A stretch of 55,607 nt of DNA from Candidatus Falkowiibacteriota bacterium (lineage in GTDB: Bacteria; Patescibacteriota; Patescibacteriia; Patescibacteriales; Patescibacteriaceae). Under the pieces are notes generated by a model, which worked only from the letters and a program-made list of their open reading frames with translations, did not search any database and was not told where the DNA came from. Positions within the stretch are counted from its first letter, which is position 1; the number at the start of each line of letters is the position of its first letter. Of the stretch, positions 17,201 through 24,390 are shown one piece after another. The stretch spans positions 1-55,607 of the forward strand of contig CAIUCZ010000017.1 of the NCBI GenBank assembly GCA_903897785.1, given 5' to 3'. The position numbers were made by a program, and so were the translations under genes.

Positions 17201-19148
17201 GGGTGCAATAACCGTAAGCCCCGCAATTACCGTTGCTTTTTTCTTGAATGCACGATTCTTGATCAGCGCAATAATTATTATCGCGTTGCACGACTAATTT
17301 GGTGTGTTTTTCGCAGGGACCGTAATAAACGATTTGCGTCTTGCCGTTCGTATCAATAGTCTGCAAATTACAATCATTATCTTGGCTACAAGCTGTAATT
17401 GCACGACTGTGGCAAACGCTACCCAAATCTTGCACCGTATTGGTTAAAAATTGCGGGCCGTAGCCTTGCGCTTTGCAATAAGTAGCCGGCAGTTTCAACA
17501 CCCAATTGGGATCGACCAAACCGGCGCACCATTTGCCGGTCCGATCGTTAAAACAATTCAGCAAATCGCCCAAAGTGACCGTGCCCTGCGTCGGGGCCAC
17601 TCCGCTAGAGCTGATAAAAGCGGCAATCGAACTGTTTTGTTCTTGAATCGCTTCGGCCGCCAGCTCCCAGCCGACAGGGATAATCGAATATTTTCGTAAA
17701 ATCAACAAAGAACGATAAGGATAGCCCTGATCAAAGGCCGGCTCATCGCCGCCGGACGAAAAACCGAACGGCTGATTAGCGTCGAGATAACCGGCGGCCA
17801 CCGCTTCGGCCACGGTCATTTGACTGGAAATCGCCGAAGCAAAGCCTTGACCGATCACACAACTGTCCGGTCCGGGATTGGTTTTGTCCGGACAAGACGA
17901 CAGACCGCCCAGAACATCGATGTTGCCGGAAGTGAACTGCGGCTCCAGCAGTTTGCTTATACTGTTTTGTAAACCGGTGATAGACGTGCCGGCTAGGCCG
18001 TTGAGATTTTGCAAACCGGAGACCGTACTGCCCAAGTTGCTCATCAAATGCTGGAACAAAGTAATCAAATATTGGGTCACAAAAATATTGGCCGCATCGG
18101 CAAAAATATCGGTGGTCGTTTTGCCCAAGTTGCTCCACACTTGGGTTTGCGCCAATTGATTTTGCAAGGCGGCATTGCCCGGCGTGCCTTGCAGTTGGCC
18201 GGCAAAATTGCGCGCGTCCTGCCAGCCGCCATTGGCCGCGGTTTGCGTTTTGGCATCCTCTTTACTCTGCAATTGCTCACCCAAAGCGTTAACACGCCAA
18301 ATCAAAGCCGCGCCCAAAGTGTTGCCGGTCGGGTTGAACGCCAAGGACAAATTTTTCATCCAATCGGCCTGGCTCATGGCCGCCAATTTTTGCGCCTGTG
18401 TTTTCCAGGTTTGTTGCATTTGCGTAAACGAGCAATTGGCTTTATAAGACGTGTCGCTGATTTGCGGCGTCAAACCCAAAGCAATAGCCACCGAAGCGCC
18501 CAAATTCGGACTGCAAAAATTAATCGGGAACAACGTGCCGGTGCGGGTGGATAAACTGACTTGACTTTCGCAGGCTTTTTCATTTTGGTTGCAGACATTA
18601 ACGCAGGTCTGATCATAAGCCTCGCCTTTCAGGCAGCTGTCCCAGCAAGTATTAGCCATAACTTGGCATTTTTGCACGGCACTGCCACCCATCAGATTAC
18701 TGGCAATAACGCCGGCATAGCCGTTAATCAAATCGCCCAAAGCGTTATCGCCCACTTGGGCAAAATAATCACCCCACTGGGCGGTTAAAAATTGCGGCTT
18801 TTGCCCTTTGGCGCCGGAACCGAGCCAGACGGCCGTTTTGGAAGCGATATCGGCCGTCACTTTACGCAAAGCCGAAGAAAATAAAACCGACCCGGTTTTG
18901 TTGAGCAAATCTTTAAGCGTACTCGGCAAATCGCTGACAATATTGGCCGGGATTGCCGCCGAACCGACCGCCGCCGAACCGGCTTTTAAGGTTGAAGCTT
19001 GGTCGCTAATCGCGGAGCCTATCGGCTGAAAAACACTGGCGGCCGCCGGTCGGGCTTGAGCTAAAACAACAAGAATCGCCGACAACGACAAACCAAAGAA
19101 CAAAAGCAAACTCAAAAAGCTTAAACCGATTTTTATTTTTAATTTCAT
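11268..19148 (-). CDS. Giant cysteine-rich secreted surface protein
   Basis: The product has 2,626 residues from the ATG at 19148, where a clear signal peptide begins (basic start, hydrophobic LSFLSLLLFFGLSLSAILVV, then AQARPAAA). I recognise no named family. The first 500 residues are helical with scattered Cys. From about residue 690 to 1620 a unit C-x5-[G/D]-C recurs at least nine times, for example CNIDAVGC, CDSGNEGC, CTAGQVGC and CPDNQAGC, usually followed within three residues by Tyr or Phe. Between them lie strand-rich segments that look like carbohydrate-binding-type beta sandwiches (around 770-900, 1250-1400 and 1900-2080). The last 120 residues resemble a PKD-type beta domain. The high Cys content implies disulfides outside the cytoplasm. 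It sits in the VirB-like train, so an adhesin, surface fibre or secreted substrate is plausible. Confidence 0.85.
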   Translation of the reverse strand: MKLKIKIGLSFLSLLLFFGLSLSAILVVLAQARPAAASVFQPIGSAISDQASTLKAGSAAVGSAAIPANIVSDLPSTLKDLLNKTGSVLFSSALRKVTADIASKTAVWLGSGAKGQKPQFLTAQWGDYFAQVGDNALGDLINGYAGVIASNLMGGSAVQKCQVMANTCWDSCLKGEAYDQTCVNVCNQNEKACESQVSLSTRTGTLFPINFCSPNLGASVAIALGLTPQISDTSYKANCSFTQMQQTWKTQAQKLAAMSQADWMKNLSLAFNPTGNTLGAALIWRVNALGEQLQSKEDAKTQTAANGGWQDARNFAGQLQGTPGNAALQNQLAQTQVWSNLGKTTTDIFADAANIFVTQYLITLFQHLMSNLGSTVSGLQNLNGLAGTSITGLQNSISKLLEPQFTSGNIDVLGGLSSCPDKTNPGPDSCVIGQGFASAISSQMTVAEAVAAGYLDANQPFGFSSGGDEPAFDQGYPYRSLLILRKYSIIPVGWELAAEAIQEQNSSIAAFISSSGVAPTQGTVTLGDLLNCFNDRTGKWCAGLVDPNWVLKLPATYCKAQGYGPQFLTNTVQDLGSVCHSRAITACSQDNDCNLQTIDTNGKTQIVYYGPCEKHTKLVVQRDNNYCADQESCIQEKSNGNCGAYGYCTQDTRSWSFGQNAGDCQPLYNTCTALTDSAGRSFSVLADTLNYGSCNIDAVGCNQYATGGAYLAASDTMAWAVNNATVPPFLYFNKKVAACDSGNEGCHQFIRAKACLGTNLAADSSFEDAPLAHWPISAGATAVLATDQFLDGKQSLHVTGAGGLYSYDSSISGQPTILPAGFVMPAGDSFNLLVGAKVNAGTVEIGIGKAGAPAGFQTVQASVGSDWQMLNVELDNTVNANYFYIKGLTADADFYLDDIKFESCNYSSGYVAYGGANVVTEKLLPSYLAGTCYNNPGSDYTLKKNAPVVCNKFVRQCNLDEVDCDYYTSTDDGSVIPAKAKPKDNCPQTCVGYASYVAQADYFNPIDTANFIPSTANACSANVAGCSRFVNLDKPAQGGEQTEYYAALNQCVAADDNTCQSFYAWQTGGQAGQLTAFRLKGDAKANTVEPLVLQDDSAACNALIYAKSPSDPFYNPDCIQFINQKGEIFYHLYDNIITCSANCHPYRKTDNSLLAGITTAGACQAAMTGGNNTHWDSGRHQCVVCRNNGQWDDTQQACVYRAVPGQGVACSAAEVGCTAYTGNAGANIQILANDNFDSKDISQWTNVGLSNDSVKAGGAAALITASPAGRQLGNLVSNQAYTLTFFAKRAPGNNNASLSSITLADAANAQNNVGAFIGSVTIGVDWQSYKFSLPSYNIGNQNSPVSLYFSGATNILLDEVRLVQTSGTYYLLKNSWQTPTVCDQDAFGNTHPGYMVGCRAYTNSHQETSYLKSFSQLCQDSAVGCEQMIDTNNSAIYQGSVALSLPAHRMINVVYDPAKLCDAGQKGCQRLGAAYVYGSTTLYRDTYLLNDPDNYSQVTCTAGQVGCTAFDSQNGDVYAHDPGKMLCEWRLRKNSNDYAWLRKAANYCYSLTAPDPQKPGQPCLTSVDCAAGQVCEDLGAEIDCPVSAFKTIGYGNGNATYQPTAGWAGLCPDNQAGCTEYIDPVSRFSATVNAPKATTVSLSPHQLYILRGNGAGINNCTLGGAAAQLWQIGSPSNELTQVNNLNITDDASSLEFVTTGDTCAISGGANVTVRPAIVAYELAQNLDKVSANGLVKFDNGQVLFNERAQSGDSKANLIYNANLTDESAATIAAAADSTRIPSAASGRLDANVLLKVRPDRHCSQWLACKTYMVNDQNDPSKNTCFEMGLCDSLDSRGECNNFINPYSDSQNKPLVIDQSYLFQQTTKDNINKVDSSLPIQLNNIANLTGYSQVGWYGSRFHADLYNLADMSEEGQSLAVNNLNGDFSDPTNPWSINGVPATVVDGNILNQPQSIQAAMIVDNAYFLPSGKAVLAVTGGTTKGTSADKTVLLTKGQNYVISGNVWTKNQLADIGVSLPDGSGLVIVNSQRVPAGLNAWTKVSGGFVATGDKMTVHLWTNGQAFFNDIRIEPSLLARCNYDATANNLGTCSLSADDPANKKYIAPTCRLYPQADSLSCRYTDDTGVPRKGLEGYCLQTDPTNGNVCLLWYPISKIVSEGTEEGAAWSIANDLYYCIDAEDKCLPPAASSLSDLLTSGKAVNSTPGFACKEFIKVDKTQSWHNRLSPTNADYFPFGKSLTVDFGVNGGGNKTVPINSGVASGYYGAYFPASFDPNTEALFGVDAVGNKIQPFVSYYGKVYNQRDLCQGKPGWNNDNPQHYETEYIAASNVGEESKTFNPAKYDECYVVRSTYGEEKNAGDNWYYYSHPQVSGDNNNATKAYQVSLSSDNICNGIVPIPAGECHVNFSVDADGNKLFAGTAVKHSCGSPINNSDFTCGFACYNHDKQYQLADNQSAAATAVNQLFVRSQGDYLWNGSTYQLRNNGYNLTVPARDCGAARTGNDFCYVLPEISNIALNGLQAGAITIQTNGFVTLTFNSKVDVEQLPLTGFVIDWGYKDSRGQEVKTVSYNNSMYDRPQSGAAVHTFRQNYNYSLLTQGGGTQVKNITVTIKDNWGFTATAQAKVGIVVTQ

Positions 19149-19227
19149 AAAGATTGAATTTGAATCTAAAATCTTGACTTTAGAATCTAGAAAATCTTTC
19201 TCTATTCTAAATTCCAAATCCCAGATT

Positions 19228-20109
19228 CTAATGTCCGATAATCGCTTTATATCCATTCACCAAGCTTTGGTCGCTGATCGCTTTTAATTGCTTGGGATCG
19301 GCGCCGGCTTGCAACAAATCTTGTCTGATGGCCGCCGCTTTGGGATTCTGACCCAAAGATTTTTGCAAAGCGCTGACTTGGGCGGCGGACAAAACATCGG
19401 CCGTCGCCGGCGTTGAAGTGCTGATGGTCGAGGTATCCACACCTACTTGCGTTTGATAAGCCGTGACCAAAGCGTCGTCGGGAATTTGCGCCAAAGAACT
19501 GGAATCGGCACCGGCGGCGACAAACAGCTGGCGCAAAGCGGCCGCGCTCGGGTTGGCACCAAATTGATTTTTCAAAGCCGTCAACTGCTCAATCGACAAA
19601 CCGTCCGTCCGGGTGGAGGTGGCCGTTGTCGCCGGCGTGCCGGTACTGGTGGAAACACCGTTAATGCAGATTTGACCTTGGGGACAAACCGGATCAATGC
19701 CTTCTTGAATCGACAGCTTGTCGTCGATGCCGTCGCCGTTGGTATCGGCCAAAAACGGACTGGTGTGATAAACATTCAGCTCATCCCAATCAGATAGACC
19801 GTCGCCGTCCGTGTCTTGATGGCGCAATTGGTATTCTTCTTGCGAACCGGCCTGGCTCCCGCTTTGCGCGGCAGCGGCCAGTTGATAAACTTCGTTGGGA
19901 TCGGCGCCGCCATAAAGCGGGTAAATCAAATTGACACGCATTTGCCAAGCAAAGAAAAGCAAAAAAACAATAAACACGACAATCACACCGGCCAAAGCCA
20001 GCTTTTGTTTTTTTTGCAAGTCAAGCGACCGCAAACTTTTCCACAGTGATAACCGCGGACCGACGCTAGCGGTCGGCACAACAACGGCTGGCGTTAATTT
20101 TTTTGGCAT
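19228..20109 (-). CDS. Membrane-anchored protein with thrombospondin type 3-like Ca-binding repeats
   Basis: The product has 293 residues from the ATG at 20109; the longer frame would read through the hairpin before it. One membrane helix lies at about residues 37-58. Then come DTDGDGLSDWDE and DTNGDGIDD, two acidic loops of the TSP3/EF-like type that bind calcium. The C-terminal half has two tandem copies of a roughly 52-residue unit (LSIEQLTALKNQFGANP... and LSAAQVSALQKSLGQNP...), each ending in a V.(A/G)Y motif, joined by Ser/Thr-rich linkers. The start codon follows a hairpin directly with no Shine-Dalgarno sequence. It precedes the giant gene by 79 bases and may lead the train. Role unknown; extracytoplasmic scaffold is a guess. 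Confidence 0.75.
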   Translation of the reverse strand: MPKKLTPAVVVPTASVGPRLSLWKSLRSLDLQKKQKLALAGVIVVFIVFLLFFAWQMRVNLIYPLYGGADPNEVYQLAAAAQSGSQAGSQEEYQLRHQDTDGDGLSDWDELNVYHTSPFLADTNGDGIDDKLSIQEGIDPVCPQGQICINGVSTSTGTPATTATSTRTDGLSIEQLTALKNQFGANPSAAALRQLFVAAGADSSSLAQIPDDALVTAYQTQVGVDTSTISTSTPATADVLSAAQVSALQKSLGQNPKAAAIRQDLLQAGADPKQLKAISDQSLVNGYKAIIGH

Positions 20110-20144
20110 ATAATAAAACCGCCAAACGAAGGCGGTTTTATTAT
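20110..20144. terminator. Bidirectional hairpin after rsmA, abutting the next start codon
   Basis: A 14-base perfect inverted repeat (arms 20110-20123 and 20131-20144, 7-base loop) has A/T-rich outer ends. On the minus strand it is a good terminator for rsmA, yet the ATG of the next gene (20107-20109) follows at once. Confidence 0.75.
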
Positions 20145-20169
20145 AACAAAATTTTAAAAAAAATGTAAC
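20140..20169 (-). promoter_or_regulatory. Possible promoter of the secretion train
   Basis: On the minus strand GTTACA (20164-20169), an 18-base spacer and TATAAT (20140-20145) lie just upstream of the TSP3-type gene. The -10 overlaps one arm of the terminator hairpin, so a transcript starting near 20133 would contain only half of it and have a leader of about 24 bases. Confidence 0.45.
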
Positions 20170-20195
20170 AGCACCCGAATCGGCGTCTCTTTTGT

Positions 20196-21056
20196 TTATC
20201 TGCTTGAATTTTTTATCGCCAGCCGCGCCAGCTCCCGCCATTGTTCCAAACTCAAATCTTGCGCCCGAATTTTGTCCGACACTTTTATTTTTTTCAACCA
20301 GCCGGTGGCCGTGGCACCATCGGTCGGCCAGCCGGACATCAAATTATTTTTCAATTGCTTTCTTTTGGCCGAAAAACCGATTTTCAATAACCGCCAAAAT
20401 TGTTTTTGCTCTTCGGCTGACAGTTGATCGCTGATGGTCGGCCGGTCATGTTCGAATACCACAATCGCGCTGGCGACTTTTGGTTGCGGCCAAAAATCTG
20501 TTGCCGGGACAAATTTTATAATTTTTGGCCGGCTATAAAACTGAGCCATTACGCCAAGCAAGCTCAATTCTCCGGCCGGCGCCACCAATCTTTCAGCCAC
20601 TTCTTTTTGCAGGAGCAAAACTATGGTTTGCGGCCGAGCGGTGGCGCTCAAAAAATTGCGCAAGAATAAAGCGGAAATATTATAAGGCAGATTGGCAACG
20701 ATTTTGTAAGCGCCTTTTTTATACCACAAAAAATCATTAAGATTTAAATCCAAGATGTCGTGGTTAATTAAATTCACGTTGTTTAATTTCTGCGCCAGCA
20801 ATTTTATGCGCAAAACTTCAGCCAGCTGATCGTCTAATTCTACCGCCTCCACTTCTTTGGCCGCCAAGGCTAATTTTTCGGTCAAAAATCCCAGGCCCGG
20901 CCCGACTTCCAAGACAATATCGTTGGAGCGTAAATCCGCCGCCGCGATGATTTCATTATAGACCGGCTCGTTAATTAAAAAATTCTGACCCTTTGATCGC
21001 GCCGGTTTGATGCCATACATTTGGCACAGATCTTTGGTAGCTTGAAGTAATGACAT
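20196..21056 (-). CDS. rsmA: 16S rRNA (adenine1518/1519-N6)-dimethyltransferase RsmA
   Basis: RsmA (KsgA) dimethylates two adjacent adenines in helix 45 of 16S rRNA late in 30S assembly. The 286-residue product shows the family start KSKGQNFL-like motif (here SKGQNFLINE at 21-30), SAM motif I EVGPGLG (50-56), an acidic residue in AVELDD, and the catalytic NLPY at 122-125. Length is normal. It stands alone between leuS and the secretion train, with a palindromic repeat element upstream (21062-21190) and a hairpin terminator downstream. Confidence 0.95.
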   Translation of the reverse strand: MSLLQATKDLCQMYGIKPARSKGQNFLINEPVYNEIIAAADLRSNDIVLEVGPGLGFLTEKLALAAKEVEAVELDDQLAEVLRIKLLAQKLNNVNLINHDILDLNLNDFLWYKKGAYKIVANLPYNISALFLRNFLSATARPQTIVLLLQKEVAERLVAPAGELSLLGVMAQFYSRPKIIKFVPATDFWPQPKVASAIVVFEHDRPTISDQLSAEEQKQFWRLLKIGFSAKRKQLKNNLMSGWPTDGATATGWLKKIKVSDKIRAQDLSLEQWRELARLAIKNSSR

Positions 21057-21061
21057 ATATA

Positions 21062-21190
21062 ATTAATGCGAAAGCCGCAAATTTTCATGCGAATACCGCA
21101 AATTACATAGCGAAAGCCGCAAATTCGAATTCGCATTTTTTGCGGTTTTAATTCGTGGTATTCGCATGTCAATTCGCATTTTTCGCATTA
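21062..21190. repeat. About 125-base palindromic element, copy 1
   Basis: The element is built from GCGAATACCGCAAATT and GCGAAAGCCGCAAATT units and their reverse complements, so it folds back on itself. A nearly identical copy in opposite orientation lies at 37262-37391. Its right end overlaps the last codons of leuS, whose C-terminal NAKNAN is therefore repeat-derived. Confidence 0.85.
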
Positions 21191-23730
21191 ATTACGAAGT
21201 TGATCAATTTATTCTTCACATAAATCACTTTCACAATCTTTTTATCCGCCAGCCAGTTTTTAACTCTTTCGTCCGCCATCGCCACTTCTTCAATATCTTT
21301 TTGCTCGGCATCGGCCGGCACGGACAAATTCGCCCGCACCTTGCCGTTGACTTGCACCACCATCGTCACGATTTCGTCTTTGAGTAAGGCTTCATCGGCG
21401 ACGGGCCAAGCACTGCAAAAAACACTGCTCGAATGGCCCAGCTCGTGCCACAATTCTTCACTCAAGTGCGGCGCCAGCGGCGCGATCAACTGCAATAAAA
21501 TTTCATAATCGCCTTGCGCAATCTGCTCTTCGTCACCCATCGCATTAACCAAAATCATCAAGGCACTAACGACAGTATTCAACGCCAAATTATCAATATC
21601 ATGACTGACCTTTTTTATAGTTTTGTGAAGCAAACTCTGAATGGGTGTTATTTCTTTTAACTTTAAACTTTTAACTTTTAACTTTAGATTATAAACCTTA
21701 TCCAAGAATTTTCTCGCCCCCGTCATACCATTCGTATTCCACGCCGTCGCCTGGCTGAACGGTCCCATAAACATTTCATAAACGCGCAAAGCGTCGGCGC
21801 CAAACCGCTCCACCATCTCGTCCGGATTGATGACATTGTTCCAGCGCTTACTCATCTTGCGGCCGTCTTCGGCTAAAATCAAACCGACCTGGCGGAATTT
21901 TCTAAACGGTTCGATATCAGAAACTACGCCGCTGTCATACAAAAACTTGTGCCAAAACCGGGCATAAATCAAATGACGCGTCGCGTGTTCGGCTCCGCCA
22001 ATATAAAAATCGATTGGATTCCAATATTTTTCCGCTTTTTTGCTGATTAACTCTTTGTCGTTGTGCGGATCGCAATAACGCAAATAATACCAAGACGAGC
22101 CGGCCCATTGCGGCATGGTATTGGTCTCGCGTTTGGCCGGTCCGCCGCAATGCGGGCAGGTCGTATTCACCCACTCGTCGATGTTGGCCAGCGGCGACTC
22201 GCCGGTGCCGGTCGGTTCATAATGATCCACCTCAGGCAAAGTTATTGGCAAATTTTCATCCACAAACCAGCCCGGATTTAGTTGTTCGCCTTTACTTTCA
22301 ACTTTTAACTTTGAACTTTTAACTTTTTCTGCGCAGCTCGCGCAGAAAATCAATGGTATGGGCTCGCCCCAATAACGCTGGCGCGAAAAAACCCAATCGT
22401 TTAGTTTGTAGTGCACTTGCCGGCGGCCGAGCTCTTTTTCTTCCAGCCAAGCCATCATTTTTTCTTTCGCCTCTGGCGTTTTCAGGCCGTTTAGAAAATC
22501 CGAATTAATAACAGTACCATCACCGCAAAACAATTCGTCTTCAACTTTATAAACTTTATGAACTTTTAACTTTATGAACTTTTTATCTCCATCGCTCTTG
22601 ACCGCCTGTCTGATTTCTAAACCATACTTTTGCGCGAATTCAAAGTCTCTTTCGTCATGCGCCGGCACGGCCATAATCGCGCCCGTGCCATAATCGGGCA
22701 AAACATAATCAGCCACGAATATTGGCAGCTCCTCGCCCGAGGCCGGATTAATTGCTTTCACCCCTTGCAATTCCACTCCGGTTTTATCTTTATTTAAATC
22801 CGTCCGCTCCAAATCTGATTTATTTTTAACGCCATCAATATATTTTTTGACTTCTTCCAGGTTCCAGATTCCAGCTTCCAAATTCTCAATTAATTTGTGT
22901 TCAGGCGAAACTACTAAATATGTACAGCCAAAAATTGTGTCCGGTCTTGTCGTAAATACTTCCAATTCGTAGTCTTTTAACTTCCCGCCCGCATCGCTAC
23001 GCGAAGCGTTTCGGGCGGGTGAACTTTTAACTTTGAACTTTATCGTCGCCCCTTCTGATTTACCAATCCAATTTTTCTGCATCTGCACAATCGATTCTTC
23101 CCACTCCGGCAGTTGATCCAAATCATTAAGCAAGCGCTCGGCATAATCGGTAATTTTGATTACCCATTGGCGCAGCGGTTTTTTCTCAACAACAGCACCG
23201 CAGCGCTCGCATTTGCCATCCTCCACGTCTTCGTTGGCCAAACCGGTTTGGCACGACGGGCACCAATTAATCGGCGCGTGGCTCTCATAAACCAAGCCCT
23301 GTTTAAACATTTGCACAAACGCCCATTGCGTCCATTTGTAATAAGCCGGATCGGTGGTGTTGACTTCACGGCTCCAATCATAAGTGCAGCCAAATTGTTC
23401 CAACTGTTTTTTGTAAATCTCGACATTCTTTTTTGTTTGCACTTGCGGCAAGGTTTTTGTTTTAATAGCGTAGTTTTCCGCCGGTAAACCGAAAGCATCA
23501 AAGCCCATCGGATGTAAAACATTAAAACCCTGCATTCTTTTTTGGCGGGCAATAATATCCGTGGCAACATAACCTTTGGGGTGGCCGACATGCAAACCGA
23601 CGCCGGACGGATAAGGAAACATGTCCAGGGCGTAAAACTTCGGCTTCTTGTTATCTAATTTTACCTGGTCGATTTTGGTTTTGTCCCAGATAATTCTCCA
23701 CTTTTTTTCAATTTCTTGGTGATTATACAT
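21169..23730 (-). CDS. leuS: Leucyl-tRNA synthetase
   Basis: Attaches leucine to tRNA-Leu; class Ia synthetase with editing domain. The product is 853 residues from the ATG at 23730 (MYNHQEIEKKW); the frame extends eight codons further up without family similarity. The HIGH motif is HVGH at residues 47-50 after FPYPSG. A zinc-ribbon CPSC...CERC lies in the first insertion, and the KMSKS motif appears as KMSKR in DGRKMSKRWNNV. Five stretches look repeat-derived and in frame: 21655-21688, 22295-22330, 22540-22583, 22855-22890 and 22980-23040. They encode Lys/Val/Leu-rich or PARNASRSDAGG-type peptides at probable surface loops. The gene ends in TGA. A palindromic element overlaps its stop. Confidence 0.95.
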   Translation of the reverse strand: MYNHQEIEKKWRIIWDKTKIDQVKLDNKKPKFYALDMFPYPSGVGLHVGHPKGYVATDIIARQKRMQGFNVLHPMGFDAFGLPAENYAIKTKTLPQVQTKKNVEIYKKQLEQFGCTYDWSREVNTTDPAYYKWTQWAFVQMFKQGLVYESHAPINWCPSCQTGLANEDVEDGKCERCGAVVEKKPLRQWVIKITDYAERLLNDLDQLPEWEESIVQMQKNWIGKSEGATIKFKVKSSPARNASRSDAGGKLKDYELEVFTTRPDTIFGCTYLVVSPEHKLIENLEAGIWNLEEVKKYIDGVKNKSDLERTDLNKDKTGVELQGVKAINPASGEELPIFVADYVLPDYGTGAIMAVPAHDERDFEFAQKYGLEIRQAVKSDGDKKFIKLKVHKVYKVEDELFCGDGTVINSDFLNGLKTPEAKEKMMAWLEEKELGRRQVHYKLNDWVFSRQRYWGEPIPLIFCASCAEKVKSSKLKVESKGEQLNPGWFVDENLPITLPEVDHYEPTGTGESPLANIDEWVNTTCPHCGGPAKRETNTMPQWAGSSWYYLRYCDPHNDKELISKKAEKYWNPIDFYIGGAEHATRHLIYARFWHKFLYDSGVVSDIEPFRKFRQVGLILAEDGRKMSKRWNNVINPDEMVERFGADALRVYEMFMGPFSQATAWNTNGMTGARKFLDKVYNLKLKVKSLKLKEITPIQSLLHKTIKKVSHDIDNLALNTVVSALMILVNAMGDEEQIAQGDYEILLQLIAPLAPHLSEELWHELGHSSSVFCSAWPVADEALLKDEIVTMVVQVNGKVRANLSVPADAEQKDIEEVAMADERVKNWLADKKIVKVIYVKNKLINFVINAKNAN

Positions 23731-23742
23731 AAATATATTTTG

Positions 23743-23779
23743 ATACGAATACAACGAATTAAAATCCGAATCTACGAAT
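23743..23779 (+). repeat. Left 37-base inverted repeat flanking the GxxExxY gene
   Basis: This 37-base stretch is the exact reverse complement of 24331-24367. Together with 24287-24323 (one mismatch) it brackets the GxxExxY gene. Confidence 0.9.
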
Positions 23780-23892
23780 AGTGAACCCCTGAATCGAAAC
23801 TAATAGCATCTTACAAACATTCAACAAAAAACACAAACTTATAAAAAATATTAAAAATATTTGCTAAAGTTAGGTAATAATTTTAACAAAAT

Positions 23893-24258
23893 TTAAAATT
23901 CTTTTGGGATTAAACGCGGTTGCCTAAAATTAATCAAAAGGCCTAACGGCAAATTTAACATGACTAAATATCTTTTTACTTGATAATAATCATCTATTCT
24001 CAAAAAGTCTTTATTTTTAAACTCCAAAACAATCTTATTGTCAATTAAAAAATCCACTATACATCTATCTTTTGTTTCGCTCTTTTCAAGGTCTTTAAAC
24101 CTAAACTCTCGTTGATAACTAATATTTTCTTGCTTCAAAATTTCTTCAAAATAATCACTATACTGTTTTTCGTTGCGATACCGTCCCAAATCTTTATGTG
24201 CCTTAAATAATAAGCCGGTTAATTGATAAGACAACTGCCCAAGAACAAAATCCTTCAT
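23893..24258 (-). CDS. GxxExxY family protein, nuclease-like
   Basis: The 121-residue product matches the GxxExxY family (FKAHKDLG, then the signature), though the signature here is G25-RYRN-E30-KQ-Y33, two residues longer between Gly and Glu. A later block has D69, E79 and K81 in a D-x9-E-x-K arrangement (VDFLIDNKIVLEFK), as in PD-(D/E)XK nuclease folds. The family is widespread in CPR and environmental bacteria, often in repeat-rich loci, and its function is not established. The gene is bounded by long inverted repeats and its base composition is more AT-rich than leuS and xth beside it, so it may be a recent arrival. Confidence 0.85.
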   Translation of the reverse strand: MKDFVLGQLSYQLTGLLFKAHKDLGRYRNEKQYSDYFEEILKQENISYQREFRFKDLEKSETKDRCIVDFLIDNKIVLEFKNKDFLRIDDYYQVKRYLVMLNLPLGLLINFRQPRLIPKEF

Positions 24259-24286
24259 ATCGTTATAAAATAAATAGGGTAGATTT

Positions 24287-24367
24287 ATTCGTAGCTTCGG
24301 ATTTTAATTCGTTGTATTCGTATCAAATTTATTCGTAGATTCGGATTTTAATTCGTTGTATTCGTAT
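24287..24367 (-). repeat. Tandem pair of 37-base repeats, inverted relative to 23743-23779
   Basis: Two direct copies, 24287-24323 and 24331-24367, differ at one base. The second is a perfect reverse complement of the left copy. Related shorter units occur at 29036-29080 and 33137-33255. Confidence 0.9.
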
Positions 24368-24390
24368 TAATAACTACTCAAGCTTTAAAC

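Noticed and set aside
1225-20109. An integrated conjugative element or prophage
   Set aside because: No integrase, relaxase, coupling protein, attachment-site repeats or capsid genes are seen around the train.
21169-23730. Recoded UGA (code 25)
   Set aside because: leuS ends in TGA and all housekeeping genes are intact under the standard bacterial code.
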